This document shows, one piece after another, positions 17,785 to 28,624 of a stretch of 64,000 nt of DNA. How positions within the stretch are numbered: the first letter of the stretch is position 1; the number at the start of each line of letters is the position of its first letter. Position numbers and translations under genes: made by a program. This DNA is from Limnobacter parvus (GTDB taxonomy: Bacteria > Pseudomonadota > Gammaproteobacteria > Burkholderiales > Burkholderiaceae_B). The notes below the pieces were generated by a model. It was not told the DNA's origin and did no database searches. It saw nothing but the letters and a program-made list of their open reading frames with translations. The stretch lies in assembly GCF_024623725.1 (NCBI RefSeq), contig NZ_JANKHG010000017.1, positions 473,265 to 537,264 of the forward strand. Direction: 5' to 3'.

Positions 17785-18515
17785 GCACCGCCGCATCCGG
17801 ACAATTGTTGCCACCGCAAGGCTGGGCTGCTTACCTCAAGCATCGTTTGCTTCAATCAGTTGATTTTTCAAACCCCAACCCCGATCGTTGGGTGGTGGTC
17901 GATGTTGAATCGTCTGGTCTAAACCCAAAACGGGACAGGCTTATTTCAATTGCAGCCACTGCAATTCAATTTGATGTCCAACGCAGGCCGCGCATTTCAT
18001 TAACCGACACATTTGAAGTGGTGATCAAACAGCCACCGGAAATCGTCGACATGATCGAATTTGAGGCTATCGACAAAACCAATATTTTGATTCACGGCAT
18101 TGGCATTGGCGAACAACAACGCGGGGTTAAAGCCGAAGTGGCTTTGTCTGAATTTCTGAGTTACGTGGGCGATTCGCCGTTGATCGCTTTTCACAGTTGG
18201 TTTGATGAAATTTTGATCAACAAAGCCATGCGCAAAGTATTGGGCCGATCTACGCACAAGCACTGGCTTGACCTTGAACATTTGGCTGCAGTGCTGCACA
18301 AAGAAGACCACCAGTTGCCGCTCGATGTGTGGATGCAGCGCTATGCTATTGAGTGCGAACAACGTCACCAGGCCGCCGCCGATGTGCTGGCGACCGCGCA
18401 ATTGCTGATGAAACTGTGGCCCATGCTTCAAAAGCGCAAAGCCACTGATTGGCGAGGGGTCAAAACAATTGCCAACGGACTTAAAACCTTACCGGGCCGG
18501 AATTTGCCGACTTAG
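17781..18515 (+). CDS. DnaQ-like 3'-5' exonuclease
   Basis: A 244-residue DEDD-type exonuclease. ExoI is DVESSGL (D41 and E43), ExoII lies in FHSWFDE near residue 137 and ExoIII is HQAAAD near residue 195, so it has the DEDDh pattern. The TTG start is coupled (TTGA) to the DUF294 gene, an arrangement that recurs for this family. It may process nucleic acid ends; a proofreading role for Pol III is not implied because dnaQ is normally separate. Confidence 0.82.
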   Translation: MSTAASGQLLPPQGWAAYLKHRLLQSVDFSNPNPDRWVVVDVESSGLNPKRDRLISIAATAIQFDVQRRPRISLTDTFEVVIKQPPEIVDMIEFEAIDKTNILIHGIGIGEQQRGVKAEVALSEFLSYVGDSPLIAFHSWFDEILINKAMRKVLGRSTHKHWLDLEHLAAVLHKEDHQLPLDVWMQRYAIECEQRHQAAADVLATAQLLMKLWPMLQKRKATDWRGVKTIANGLKTLPGRNLPT

Positions 18516-18628
18516 TTGCTAACCGAGTGACTAACTCAGTGACCACCCAGTATCCATTCAGTACCACGCTCAAGGCCATGTTTTGCGTTATCCTGCCCGC
18601 TTGAATAGTTTGTTTTGAAGTTGTTCCC

Positions 18629-19657
18629 ATGCATGATTTTTCCTGTTATTCCCTGATTATTGATGCCCGTTCTCCCCGTGAGTTCGCCGAAGATCACATA
18701 CCGGGCGCGGTCAACATGCCGGTGGTGAACAACGATGAATACGCTGAAGTTGGAACCCTTCACCGCACCGACAAAATGGGTGCTTACAGCATCGGTGTAC
18801 GCTATTCGCTGGCCAATATCGCCCGGCACTTGAGTGAAGACCTGCCCAAATACCCGAAAGATGGCAAAGTACTGGTGTATTGTTTCCGTGGCGGGAAACG
18901 CAGCAAGTTGTGGTTCGATGCCCTCGAAACCATTGGCTACGATGTTCAAAAGCTGCAGGGTGGCTGGAAAGCCTACCGTCGCTGGGTAAACGAGCAACTC
19001 GAAACAGTGCCCCCAAAATTCAATTACCACGTGTTAAGCGGCCCCACCGGTTGCGGTAAAACCCGCTTGTTGTGTGCCCTGCGGGAAGCGGGTTGTCAGG
19101 TTGTGGACCTGGAAGAAATCGCTTGCCACCGTGGCTCCATTATCGGTGCAGTACCTGGTTCGCCCCAACCCTCGCAAAAGTATTTCGACACCTTGCTGTT
19201 GGAGGAACTCGCCAAGTGCGACCCAGCTCGGCCGTTGTGGGTAGAAGCCGAGAGCAAAAAAATTGGCAACGTGCAGTTGCCTGCATCATTGCTCGATTCC
19301 ATGCGCAAGGGCACAACCATTCGCGTGCATGCCGACATGCGACAACGCGTTGAACTGTGGAGGCAGGATTACAAACACTTCGAAGAAGATCCGCAGGGCA
19401 TGCTTGAACGCCTGCGTTTTATTCGCAGCCTGGTGGGTGGCAAGGAATATGAGGAATGGGTAAAACTAGCCGACGAAGGCCAAATGCCGGAGTTGTTCGA
19501 GCGCCTGATGAGGAACCACTACGACCCAGCCTACCGGCGATCAATTTTGCGTGAATACCCGAAGATTGACCAATCTCCGCTGATTGAACTGAATGATTTG
19601 TCGCCGGCTGGTTTGCTGGAAGTTGCGAGACAAATGCGGACTCAATACGACACCTGA
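18629..19657 (+). CDS. mnmH: tRNA 2-selenouridine synthase (SelU/MnmH)
   Basis: A 342-residue protein with an N-terminal rhodanese domain (catalytic Cys C85 in VYCFRGGKRS) and a P-loop domain (GPTGCGKT, residues 138-145). This matches SelU, which replaces the sulfur of 2-thiouridine at tRNA wobble U34 with selenium, using selenophosphate, via a geranylated intermediate. Length is slightly short of the usual ~360. It implies the cell makes selenophosphate, although the formate dehydrogenase in this window uses Cys and not selenocysteine. Confidence 0.92.
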   Translation: MHDFSCYSLIIDARSPREFAEDHIPGAVNMPVVNNDEYAEVGTLHRTDKMGAYSIGVRYSLANIARHLSEDLPKYPKDGKVLVYCFRGGKRSKLWFDALETIGYDVQKLQGGWKAYRRWVNEQLETVPPKFNYHVLSGPTGCGKTRLLCALREAGCQVVDLEEIACHRGSIIGAVPGSPQPSQKYFDTLLLEELAKCDPARPLWVEAESKKIGNVQLPASLLDSMRKGTTIRVHADMRQRVELWRQDYKHFEEDPQGMLERLRFIRSLVGGKEYEEWVKLADEGQMPELFERLMRNHYDPAYRRSILREYPKIDQSPLIELNDLSPAGLLEVARQMRTQYDT

Positions 19658-19674
19658 CAGTAACCGCCAGCCTT

Positions 19675-20091
19675 TCACACCAACAACAATGCCAGCTTGC
19701 TGCGTATGCCCTCGGGTATCGGTGTTGGTTTGTTGTCAGCCTTGGTCACAAACACGTGAATGAAATAGCCTTCTGCACACAGCTCGCCTTTGGCATTGAA
19801 CAATCCCAATTCATACCGCACTGAACTGTTGCCCAGCTTGCCTACGCGTAACCCTGCGGTTACCGGTTCCGGGTAAGCCAATGGCTTTAGGTATTTGCAC
19901 TGGCTTTCCACCACAAAACCCACTTCCGTGCCGTTGTGAATGTCCAGTCCACCTTCTTCAATCAGGAAGCGGTTCACTACGCTGTCAAAGTAGCTGTAGT
20001 ACACAACATTGTTCACGTGACCGTAAATGTCGTTGTCGTGCCAACGAGTTTGCACCGATTGGTGCAGGGGGTATTGAGCCAATGTGGTCAT
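19675..20091 (-). CDS. Hot-dog acyl-CoA thioesterase (4-hydroxybenzoyl-CoA thioesterase type)
   Basis: A 138-residue single hot-dog domain protein. The RWHDNDIYGHVNNVVYYSYFD segment holds the conserved active-site Asp of the YbgC/4HBT group. The start at 20091 is chosen because family similarity begins there; a longer upstream reading overlaps the alcohol dehydrogenase gene. Last gene of the fadH operon, so likely releases acyl groups from CoA during fatty acid breakdown. Confidence 0.88.
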   Translation of the reverse strand: MTTLAQYPLHQSVQTRWHDNDIYGHVNNVVYYSYFDSVVNRFLIEEGGLDIHNGTEVGFVVESQCKYLKPLAYPEPVTAGLRVGKLGNSSVRYELGLFNAKGELCAEGYFIHVFVTKADNKPTPIPEGIRSKLALLLV

Positions 20092-20110
20092 GATCAGAAT
20101 TGAAATGAGT

Positions 20111-21283
20111 TTAGTAGGCGGCTTGGTAAATCGCCAAGGCTTCAGCTTCGCTGACATCGCGTGGGTTGTTGCTCAGCAGGCGGGTTTGAAGCATGGCTGC
20201 GCTGGCCATCACGGGCAAATCTTTCTCGCCAATGCCCACCTCGCGAAGCCCAACTGGCAGGCCAGTGGACGGTGACAAGGTTGCTGTGAAGTCGATGAAG
20301 GCTTGGGCCAGTTGCTCTGTGTTGTCTCCGTGGTGGCCAAGCTTCAACACCTGCGCAAGCTCAGCGTATTGTTGTTCTGCAGCGGGCAAATTAAAGCGCA
20401 ATACATGGGGCAACACCAGTGAATTGCTCAAGCCATGCGGCACATGAAAAATTCCGCCGATCGGGTAGGCCAAAGCATGCACGGCACCCACAGGCGCATT
20501 TGCAAAGGCCTGACCAGCCATGCATGAACCCAGCATCATGGCTTGGCGTGCCTCGCGGTTGGTGGGTTCTTTGCACACGGTGTGCAGGTTGGCAGCCAGC
20601 AGGCGCAATGCCTCGCAGGCCAGAAAATCGGCATAGGGGTTCTTAAGGCGTTTGCTGGTGTAGGCCTCAATCGCGTGCACCATGGCGTCAATGCCGGTGG
20701 CAGCTGTTACATGCTGGGGCAGGCTCAGGGTCCAGTCAGCATCCAGCACGGCCAAGTCACCATACAGCACGGGCGACACCACACCCATTTTTGTGTCGAC
20801 GCCCGTAGTCACAATTGAAATAGGGGTCACTTCACTGCCAGTACCCGCTGTGGTAGGCACCAACACCAAGGGCAGGCGATCGCTGTGCACATTGCCCACG
20901 CCGTACATGGTTTGAAGTTCTTGTTTGCTGCGTGCCAGAATGGCGATCAGCTTGGCAACATCGAGTGTGGAACCACCACCAATGGCCACCACCACATCGG
21001 CCTTGAATTCCATGGCCAGTGCGGTTACGCGGTGCACCAGTGCCTCGGGCGGATCGGGTTCCACATCGTTGCAACTGTGCACGGCATGGCCAGCTGTCGC
21101 CAGGTTTTCACATATGGTTTTGAACGTGGCTGTGCCTGCAATGAAGGGGTCAACCAGCATGAACACACGTGCTGTTTTCAAGCCATGCTGTGTCAGCAAG
21201 GGGGCCAGCAAATCCGCCATTCGTACTGAGCTGCCTGATTCGCACACAATGCGGTTCACTGTTCTGAATTCGAATGGGGCCAT
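20111..21283 (-). CDS. Iron-containing alcohol dehydrogenase
   Basis: A 390-residue group III alcohol dehydrogenase. The NAD-binding GGGST motif is near residue 101, the family TTAGTGSEVT segment near 143, and the metal ligands lie in DAMVHAIEAY near 200 and in VHALAYP and PHGLSNS near 265-280. It would interconvert an alcohol and aldehyde in the cytoplasm; substrate unknown. It sits between two hot-dog genes in a lipid-catabolism operon. Confidence 0.9.
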   Translation of the reverse strand: MAPFEFRTVNRIVCESGSSVRMADLLAPLLTQHGLKTARVFMLVDPFIAGTATFKTICENLATAGHAVHSCNDVEPDPPEALVHRVTALAMEFKADVVVAIGGGSTLDVAKLIAILARSKQELQTMYGVGNVHSDRLPLVLVPTTAGTGSEVTPISIVTTGVDTKMGVVSPVLYGDLAVLDADWTLSLPQHVTAATGIDAMVHAIEAYTSKRLKNPYADFLACEALRLLAANLHTVCKEPTNREARQAMMLGSCMAGQAFANAPVGAVHALAYPIGGIFHVPHGLSNSLVLPHVLRFNLPAAEQQYAELAQVLKLGHHGDNTEQLAQAFIDFTATLSPSTGLPVGLREVGIGEKDLPVMASAAMLQTRLLSNNPRDVSEAEALAIYQAAY

Positions 21284-21313
21284 GCTCGCGTCTCCTTGCT
21301 GTTTTCTTGTATT

Positions 21314-21808
21314 TTAAGCTTTGCGTTTGGGTGTCCAGGCCCAGATTGCGCGAACAAAGATCGGTTCTTTGCTTTCGCCGTCAGTAATGGTGACTGCCAC
21401 ATCCACTTCACCACGTTCTTCGGTTTGCATCATGGTGATTTGTTCCTGGGTCAGCATTGCTTCGGCTTTCATGTCGCCTGTAGCGCGTTTGCGATAATCC
21501 ACTTCCATGCGCTTGATCACAGGGATAGCATTGGCTGGCACGTTCAATCCCACCAGCGCACCTGTGGCTGATTCTGCAATCATGATCATGGCCACTGCAT
21601 GCACGGTGCCAATGTGGTTTTGAACGCTTGGGCGATTCTTAATCACCACGATGGAGTGGTTGGGTTCAATCCATTCAAACTTCAGGCCACTGGTTTTGAA
21701 GTATTTCACGGCACGGCCAAACAGCAGTGTAAAAGCGCGGGTTTTCAAAGGTGTGGGCAGTTTGTCCACTTGCGCGTACACCTTTTGCAGCATTGATTTC
21801 TGTGTCAT
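21314..21808 (-). CDS. DUF4442 hot-dog fold protein
   Basis: A 164-residue protein of the DUF4442 (PaaI-like thioesterase) family, with the conserved NRPSVQNHIGTVHAVAM segment and a C-terminal hot-dog strand pattern. It is 14 nt downstream of fadH and 30 nt upstream of the alcohol dehydrogenase, so clearly co-transcribed. Thioesterase activity is the family expectation, not shown. Confidence 0.82.
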   Translation of the reverse strand: MTQKSMLQKVYAQVDKLPTPLKTRAFTLLFGRAVKYFKTSGLKFEWIEPNHSIVVIKNRPSVQNHIGTVHAVAMIMIAESATGALVGLNVPANAIPVIKRMEVDYRKRATGDMKAEAMLTQEQITMMQTEERGEVDVAVTITDGESKEPIFVRAIWAWTPKRKA

Positions 21809-21822
21809 TTTTAGGTCTGCCT

Positions 21823-23871
<2,049 letters not shown>

Positions 23872-23873
23872 TT

Positions 23874-23985
23874 AAAAATCGGTCGTTTTTTGTAATGTAT
23901 CTACTTATGTTACTTAAAAGTAATTTTTATTGTTTGGGTTGGCACTCAAATAGACCTCAAAATAGCACGATCGGTCGGTTTTTTG
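23874..23985. promoter_or_regulatory. Two related operator-like sites upstream of fadH
   Basis: AATCGGTCGTTTTTTG (23877-23892) and GATCGGTCGGTTTTTTG (23969-23985) are near-identical and in the same orientation in the fadH-permease gap. The second contains a CGATCG palindrome core. They look like binding sites for a regulator, plausibly a TetR-family fatty-acid repressor. No such regulator gene is in the window. The rest of the 229-nt gap shows no gene. Confidence 0.4.
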
Positions 23986-24088
23986 CGTGTTTTATTCGTG
24001 AAGAAATTACTGCGCTGCAATATACAAGGGAACCTGTACCCCTTTGCTTTGTCCTAAACTGGTGTTTTATCCAGCAAGCGTTTCCTTC

Positions 24089-26590
24089 ATGCAGTCTTTC
24101 CAGTATTGGGCGCGGCAATCCCGCCGCTCGTCGTTCCGCATTTTGTTTGTGGCTTTGGTATTGGCCGTGGCGGCCATTTCCTCAGTGGGCGTTTTTTCTG
24201 CGCGCATTGAAGCAGCCTTGGTGCGCGACGCCAGCCAAATGCTGGGTGGCGATTTGGTGATTGAGTCCAAACGCAATGTGGCCGGCGCCCAATGGCTGCC
24301 CATACTGGATAAGCCAGAATACGCAAGCCTCAAACAGGCGCAAAGCGTGGTGTTTCCCAGCGTGGTGCCTTCAGAGCGCGTAGACCTGTTGGTGTCGCTC
24401 AAAGCAGTGAATGATTTTTACCCTTTGCGTGGCCAGCTCACCGTGCGTGATGCCCAGGGCCAAGATGAACGCCTTGACAGCGGTCCGCCCCAAGGCGAGT
24501 TGTGGGTAGATCAAGGCGTGTTGGGTTCTCTGGATGTTGAGTTGGGGGACGATATACAAGTGGGCGAAATTACACGCCCGGTTACCCGTGTCATTTTGGC
24601 AGAACCCGACCGTGGTGGTGGTTTTGTCAATTTCGCGCCGCGCGTCATGATGAACACCGCCGACCTGGAGGAATCCAAGTTGCTGGGTTTGGGCTCCCGT
24701 GCCACCTGGCGCATTTACTTCACCGGCGAGCAGCCAGTGGTGGATCAACTGATCGCCGAGCTAACCCCCGTGCTGTCGCCCGTTGAAGAAATCGAAACAC
24801 TTGAAAATGGCCGCCCGGAAGTCAGCAATACACTTGAACGTGCCAACGACTTTTTGGCCATGGCTGCTCTAATTGGCACCATGGTGGCCTGCGTGGGTAT
24901 TGCGCTGGTTGCGCATTTGTTCGCCAAAGAACAATCCAGCGAATTGGCGGTGCTGAAAAGCCTGGGCTACACACCCAAGCGATTGTTGCGCATGTGGGCC
25001 GTTGGCATGGGCATGCTCACCTTGGGCGCAGGTGCGCTGGGTGTGGCGCTGGGCTGGGCCGCGCATTGGGGCTTATTGGCATTGCTGGCGGAATTGGTCG
25101 GTGTTAATTTGCCCATGGCTGGTTTGCATTATCTGCCCATGGGCATGTTGTTGTCGGCCCTGTTGTTGTTGGGTTTTGCGGCGGTGCCCACTTGGTATGC
25201 TTTGCGCGCCCCCGCAATCGCGGTGATTCGTCATCAAACCTTGAAAAGCAGCCGCGGGCAGTTGGTGTTGTCGGTTTTGTTTGGCGTGTTTACTGCCATT
25301 GCCGTGTGCTTGCTGATCGTGAAAAACATCACACTGGCGCTGCTGCTGTTTGCAGGTTTTGTGGGTACATCTTTGGTGTTCGCCTTGCTGTTCTGGGGCT
25401 TGTTGAAAGGCTTGGCGTTCATCGGCAAGGGCCGCGCCAGCAAAGGAACCAATATTGCCGTGTTCCAAAGTATGTCCAAACGCGCCAGCACGCTGGTTTT
25501 GCAAGGTGTTAGCTTGGCCTTGGGTTTGGCCGCATTGTTGATGCTGGCGGTGGTGCAGGGCGATTTGATCGATCGTTGGCAAGAAGCCGTACCCGACGAT
25601 GCTCCCAATCGTTTTGTATTCAATATTCAGCCTGATCAGGTTCAGGGCGTTCAACAAACATTGAACACTGCAAGCCAAAGCCCGGTTCGCTTGTATCCTA
25701 TGGTGCGCGGGCGCTTAAGCGCCATCAACGGGGAAATCATTACCGCTGAAACATTTGTTGACGAACGCGCCCGCAACACCGTAGAACGCGAATTGAATTT
25801 AAGCTTTGCCGATACACTGCCCACGCACAACACGATTGCAGCCGGAAACTGGTTCGATGAAACGCAGGTGAAGGCCGAGGTGTCTGTCGAAGACGGAGTG
25901 GCCGAGCGCTTGGGTATTACTCTTGGCGATAAGTTGACATTCGACATTGCAGGCACGCCACTCACCGCAGAAATTACCAGCATTCGCGAACTGCGATGGG
26001 ATTCCATGGAAGTAAATTTCTTCATGGTGTTTCCAACCAAGGTGCTGGAAACCTTCCCGCAAACCTGGATTACATCGGTCAGTCTGGAGAGCGACAATGC
26101 CGTGCCTGTGTCGCGCGAACTGGTGCGCGAATACCCAAACCTCACAGTGCTCGATACTGAGTTGGTAATTACCCAACTGCGTAAAATTTTAGGGCAGGTG
26201 GGTCAGGCGGTTCAATTTGTTTTCCTGTTTACCGTGGCCGCAGGCGGCTTGGTGGTGGTGGCGTGCGTCATGACAGGGGCACGGGTTCGCACTCGAGAAG
26301 CTGCAATTTACCGCGCAATGGGCGCATCCACAGCCCAGTTGCAACGCGCTGCGTGGCTCGAGCTTTCCGTTTTGGGTGCACTGGCGGGTTTGGTGGCCGC
26401 CATTGCGGCGCAAGGCTTGGGCTGGGGTGTGGCGCACTTCGTGTTCGAATTTGAGTATTTCCTGTCGCCCATGCACATCGTTGCAGGCGTTATTGCTGGG
26501 TCAGTGGTGTCAGTGTTTTTCGGGGCTTGGTCGGTGAACAAGGTGTGCCGCGCGCCAGTCATGCAAACGCTTAGGCAAGCCAGCGCCTAA
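24089..26590 (+). CDS. FtsX-type ABC permease (YbbP-like)
   Basis: An 833-residue membrane protein. It has one N-terminal helix, a large periplasmic MacB-like domain (~45-245), an FtsX block of about three helices (~265-385), further helices (~400-505), a second periplasmic domain (~510-700) and a final FtsX helix block (~705-825). Such proteins are permease halves of MacB/LolCDE/YbbAP-type ATP-driven machines. The ATG at 24089 is preferred; an upstream in-frame ATG has no ribosome site. Unusually, no ATPase (YbbA-like) or TesA gene is adjacent, so the partner must be encoded elsewhere. Confidence 0.86.
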   Translation: MQSFQYWARQSRRSSFRILFVALVLAVAAISSVGVFSARIEAALVRDASQMLGGDLVIESKRNVAGAQWLPILDKPEYASLKQAQSVVFPSVVPSERVDLLVSLKAVNDFYPLRGQLTVRDAQGQDERLDSGPPQGELWVDQGVLGSLDVELGDDIQVGEITRPVTRVILAEPDRGGGFVNFAPRVMMNTADLEESKLLGLGSRATWRIYFTGEQPVVDQLIAELTPVLSPVEEIETLENGRPEVSNTLERANDFLAMAALIGTMVACVGIALVAHLFAKEQSSELAVLKSLGYTPKRLLRMWAVGMGMLTLGAGALGVALGWAAHWGLLALLAELVGVNLPMAGLHYLPMGMLLSALLLLGFAAVPTWYALRAPAIAVIRHQTLKSSRGQLVLSVLFGVFTAIAVCLLIVKNITLALLLFAGFVGTSLVFALLFWGLLKGLAFIGKGRASKGTNIAVFQSMSKRASTLVLQGVSLALGLAALLMLAVVQGDLIDRWQEAVPDDAPNRFVFNIQPDQVQGVQQTLNTASQSPVRLYPMVRGRLSAINGEIITAETFVDERARNTVERELNLSFADTLPTHNTIAAGNWFDETQVKAEVSVEDGVAERLGITLGDKLTFDIAGTPLTAEITSIRELRWDSMEVNFFMVFPTKVLETFPQTWITSVSLESDNAVPVSRELVREYPNLTVLDTELVITQLRKILGQVGQAVQFVFLFTVAAGGLVVVACVMTGARVRTREAAIYRAMGASTAQLQRAAWLELSVLGALAGLVAAIAAQGLGWGVAHFVFEFEYFLSPMHIVAGVIAGSVVSVFFGAWSVNKVCRAPVMQTLRQASA

Positions 26591-26682
26591 TCGGGTAACA
26601 GCGGATATTACAGGGCAGGTCACGGTTACAATGTGACTTGTTTATCCGCTTTATCCCAATCGACATTCAGGCCGGCAATTCC

Positions 26683-27177
26683 ATGAGCAACAACGATTCC
26701 ACCAGCACACACAACGACGCGGAACCCCAATCACCGGTTGCACCCATCGTTTACTTCGGCAACACGCCAGAAGACCAGCAGGTGGGTGTGCGCAAGCTGG
26801 TGGATTTGTTTTACGACGAGATGGACCAAAATCCCAACTTCGAGCGTATTCGCAAGTTACACCCCATGCATCTGGATCATTCCCGCGAAAAGTTTTACTT
26901 GTTTCTGTCCGGCTGGTTGGGTGGCCCCGATTTGTATTCTCCACAGTTTGGTCACCCGCGCCTTCGCATGCGCCACATGCCGTTTCCCATCTCCAGCGAA
27001 GACCGCGATCAATGGCTACTGTGCATGGTGAATGCCCTGCGCGCCATGGCATTGCCTGAAAAAGTAATCGAGGGCTTGATGCTTTCATTTTTCCGCACCG
27101 CCGACTGGATGCGAAACCAGCCCGACCCCGAGGGCAGCGCTAAGGGCCTAAGCACCATTTCCATCAAGGGCGAATAA
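26683..27177 (+). CDS. Group II truncated haemoglobin
   Basis: A 164-residue protein. A ~30-residue disordered N terminus precedes the 2-on-2 globin. Visible features are the VDLFYDEM helix, the proximal His in LRMRHMPFPI and the Trp of DQWLLCM (G8 position), typical of group II (TrHbO-like). It may bind O2 or NO. The ATG at 26683 is chosen over one 45 nt upstream because it fits domain length. It is followed 4 nt later by rmuC. Confidence 0.9.
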   Translation: MSNNDSTSTHNDAEPQSPVAPIVYFGNTPEDQQVGVRKLVDLFYDEMDQNPNFERIRKLHPMHLDHSREKFYLFLSGWLGGPDLYSPQFGHPRLRMRHMPFPISSEDRDQWLLCMVNALRAMALPEKVIEGLMLSFFRTADWMRNQPDPEGSAKGLSTISIKGE

Positions 27178-27181
27178 GTTC

Positions 27182-28624
27182 ATGGAGGCTTCATTGGCAG
27201 GCGGATTTGAAAGTACTTTGATTTGGGCTGTGCTGGTATTGCTCGTGTTGGTGTTGTTGGGTTTGTGGGCGGTGTATCGAAAGATGTCCGCAGAGAGCTC
27301 CGCTGAATTTGCCCAGTTTCGCCAGCAAGTGTTGGCCAATCTGGACGAAGTGATGGACACCCAGGTGCAGCAACGTTTTGTTTCTGAAGAACTTGGTAAA
27401 CAGTTGCGTTTGTTGAACCAGGACATTGAATCAAGGCAAAGCAAGCAAGCCGAGTTATTGCAACAAACTTTTGCGCAGGCCCGCACGGAAAGCCAGCAGG
27501 CTGCGCACGGTTTGCAACAGGTAATCGTGGGGCAGTTCACCCAAGGTAACCAGTTGCAATCTGAAAAGCTGAACCAATTCTCTGAAACTCTCCACCGCAC
27601 CAATACGCTAATTCAAGACCAGCTCACTCAAATACGCTTGTCGGTTGAGCAAAAATTGAAAGACATGCAAGAAGACAATGCCAGCAAGCTGGAGTTGATG
27701 CGCAAAACTGTGGATGAAAAATTGCATGCCACGCTTGAAACCCGTTTGGGCGAATCGTTCAAGCAGGTCAGCGAGCGTCTGGAGCAGGTGTACAAAGGCT
27801 TGGGTGAAATGCAAACCCTGGCCACTGGCGTGGGCGACCTAAAACGCGTACTCACCAACGTAAAAAGTCGCGGCACTTGGGGCGAGGTTCAGTTGCAAGC
27901 TCTGCTTGAGCAAATGCTGACGCCCTCGCAGTTTGGCCGCAACATCAAACCCGTGCCGGGTAGCAACAACATCGTGGAATTTGCAGTGCGCCTGCCCGGC
28001 AAAGAAGAAGATCAACCTGTGTGGCTGCCCATTGATTCCAAGTTCCCAAAAGAGCAGTACGAACGCTTGCAGGAGTGTTTTGACCGCGCGGATGCTGACG
28101 GCGTGGCCGTGGCTTCCAAGGCCCTTGAAATGGCCATCCGCGCGGAAGCCAAAACCATTGCAGACAAATACCTTGCCCCGCCGTACACCACCGATTTCGG
28201 TATTTTGTTTTTACCCACCGAAGGCTTGTATGCCGAAGTGGTGAAGCGCCCCGGCCTGGTTGACGATTTGCAGCGCGTTCACCGCGTTACTGTGGCTGGC
28301 CCAATTACCTTGACCACGCTGCTGAATGCATTCCAGCTGGGCTTTAAAACCCTGGCATTGGAAAAGCGTTCAAGCGAGGTGTGGACTGTGCTGAGTGCCG
28401 TGAAGACCGAGTTCAGCAAGTTTGGCGACATTCTGGCCAAAACCCGCGACACGCTCGAGAAAGCAGCCAAGAACATTGAAGGTGCCGAAATACGTTCCCG
28501 CGCCATGCAACGCAAGTTGAAGGGTGTGGACGAATTGCCCGAGAAAGATGCGCTCAGCGTTCTAGGATTCAAAGACTCAAAGCCAGACCTGCTGGATGAC
28601 GATGATGCGACCGCAAACAATTGA
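27182..28624 (+). CDS. rmuC: DNA recombination protein RmuC
   Basis: A 480-residue RmuC. One N-terminal membrane helix (~12-32) is followed by a long coiled coil (~35-225) and the RmuC nuclease-like domain (~225-430; NVKSRGTWGEVQLQALLEQ and LPIDSKFPKEQYERL are recognisable). The family limits inversions at short repeats. The 3' end overlaps the asparaginase gene by 29 nt. Confidence 0.94.
   Translation: MEASLAGGFESTLIWAVLVLLVLVLLGLWAVYRKMSAESSAEFAQFRQQVLANLDEVMDTQVQQRFVSEELGKQLRLLNQDIESRQSKQAELLQQTFAQARTESQQAAHGLQQVIVGQFTQGNQLQSEKLNQFSETLHRTNTLIQDQLTQIRLSVEQKLKDMQEDNASKLELMRKTVDEKLHATLETRLGESFKQVSERLEQVYKGLGEMQTLATGVGDLKRVLTNVKSRGTWGEVQLQALLEQMLTPSQFGRNIKPVPGSNNIVEFAVRLPGKEEDQPVWLPIDSKFPKEQYERLQECFDRADADGVAVASKALEMAIRAEAKTIADKYLAPPYTTDFGILFLPTEGLYAEVVKRPGLVDDLQRVHRVTVAGPITLTTLLNAFQLGFKTLALEKRSSEVWTVLSAVKTEFSKFGDILAKTRDTLEKAAKNIEGAEIRSRAMQRKLKGVDELPEKDALSVLGFKDSKPDLLDDDDATANN

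Noticed and set aside
24044-24088. Longer start for the FtsX-type permease
   Set aside because: The extra 15 residues are not signal- or helix-like and the ATG has no ribosome site. The ATG at 24089 fits the cytoplasmic N terminus before the first helix.
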